The position numbers were made by a program, and so were the translations under genes. This document shows, piece by piece, positions 5,563 to 5,642 of a stretch of DNA of 5,642 nt. Position 1 is the first letter of the stretch. The number at the start of each line of letters is the position of its first letter. The stretch is from UBA2942 sp045127535 (lineage in GTDB: Bacteria > Bacillota > Clostridia > Lachnospirales > Lachnospiraceae): assembly GCA_045127535.1 (NCBI GenBank), contig JBGVQN010000047.1:1-5642 (forward strand), written 5' to 3'. The notes below the pieces were generated by a model. It was not told the origin of the DNA, did no database searches, and was given only the letters and a program-made list of their open reading frames with translations.

Positions 5563-5642
5563 ATGATTAACAGTATAAGATATTTTGAAGAAGAATGCAT
5601 TAACAGATTTGAAAAATTGGAAGATGATTTCATGAAAGAGCC
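5563..5642 (+). CDS. ISLre2/UPF0236-like transposase, N-terminal fragment
   Basis: Only the first 26 codons are present; the frame is open at the right edge. The fragment begins MINSIRYFEEECINRFEKL and is acidic and helical. It resembles my memory of the N-terminus of ISLre2-family (UPF0236) transposases common in clostridia, which begin in the same way with an FEE...NRFEKLE pattern. The enzyme would move the insertion sequence by acting on its ends; the catalytic residues lie outside the window. ATG 5563 has AAAGGAAGG (5546-5554) 8 bases upstream. The family call rests on a short match and is moderately sure. The element sits downstream of the channel terminator, so it does not disrupt a visible gene. 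Confidence 0.7.
   Translation, partial: MINSIRYFEEECINRFEKLEDDFMKE

Larger units (their letters stand above)
5497..5642 (+). mobile_element. Left part of an ISLre2-like insertion sequence (partial)
   Basis: The transposase start and its hairpin leader mark an insertion sequence that continues past the right edge. The outer boundary is not visible. It probably lies somewhere between the channel terminator (5399) and 5497, because the whole stretch is AT-rich and lacks any other gene. Neither terminal inverted repeats nor a target duplication can be recognised with only one end in view. Confidence 0.55.

Overview
The window looks like the chromosome of a Lachnospiraceae-type gut Firmicute. This rests on recognition of the protein sequences (a type-2 PyrF and a class 1B PyrK/PyrD pair of that flavour), strong GGAGG-type ribosome binding sites, sigma-A promoters with extended -10 elements, and an ISLre2-like transposase start. 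No database search was possible, so the taxon is an inference.

Layout. Bases 3-92 hold the last 29 codons of an unidentified gene. A 240-base gap follows with a strong sigma-A promoter (168-196) and a leader of about 130 nt that can fold in competing ways. Next comes a pyrimidine biosynthesis operon: pyrF (333-1250), pyrK (1312-2076) and pyrD (2076-2987), closed by a 17-bp hairpin terminator (3025-3072). pyrK and pyrD together form the NAD-linked dihydroorotate dehydrogenase B, which makes orotate. pyrF carries out the final decarboxylation to UMP. The gene between these steps, pyrE, is not here, and neither are pyrB or pyrC.

Beyond a very AT-rich gap (3073-3307) lies a second unit, more AT-rich by eye: a LysR-family regulator (3308-4234) and a formate/nitrite-family channel (4350-5243, TTG start). 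A palindromic terminator and a new promoter separate them. The pairing suggests that the regulator controls the channel. A 20-bp hairpin terminator (5349-5399) ends the channel transcript.

The last part is an insertion sequence cut by the window edge. It shows an AT-rich 5' region, a large hairpin that buries the transposase ribosome binding site (5497-5562), and the first 26 codons of an ISLre2/UPF0236-like transposase.

Most of the window is ordinary metabolism. The parts that merit a second look are regulatory: the pyrF leader, an 11-bp direct repeat before the LysR gene, the palindrome between the LysR and channel genes, and the site-masking hairpin of the IS. I see no evidence of an undescribed multi-gene system.
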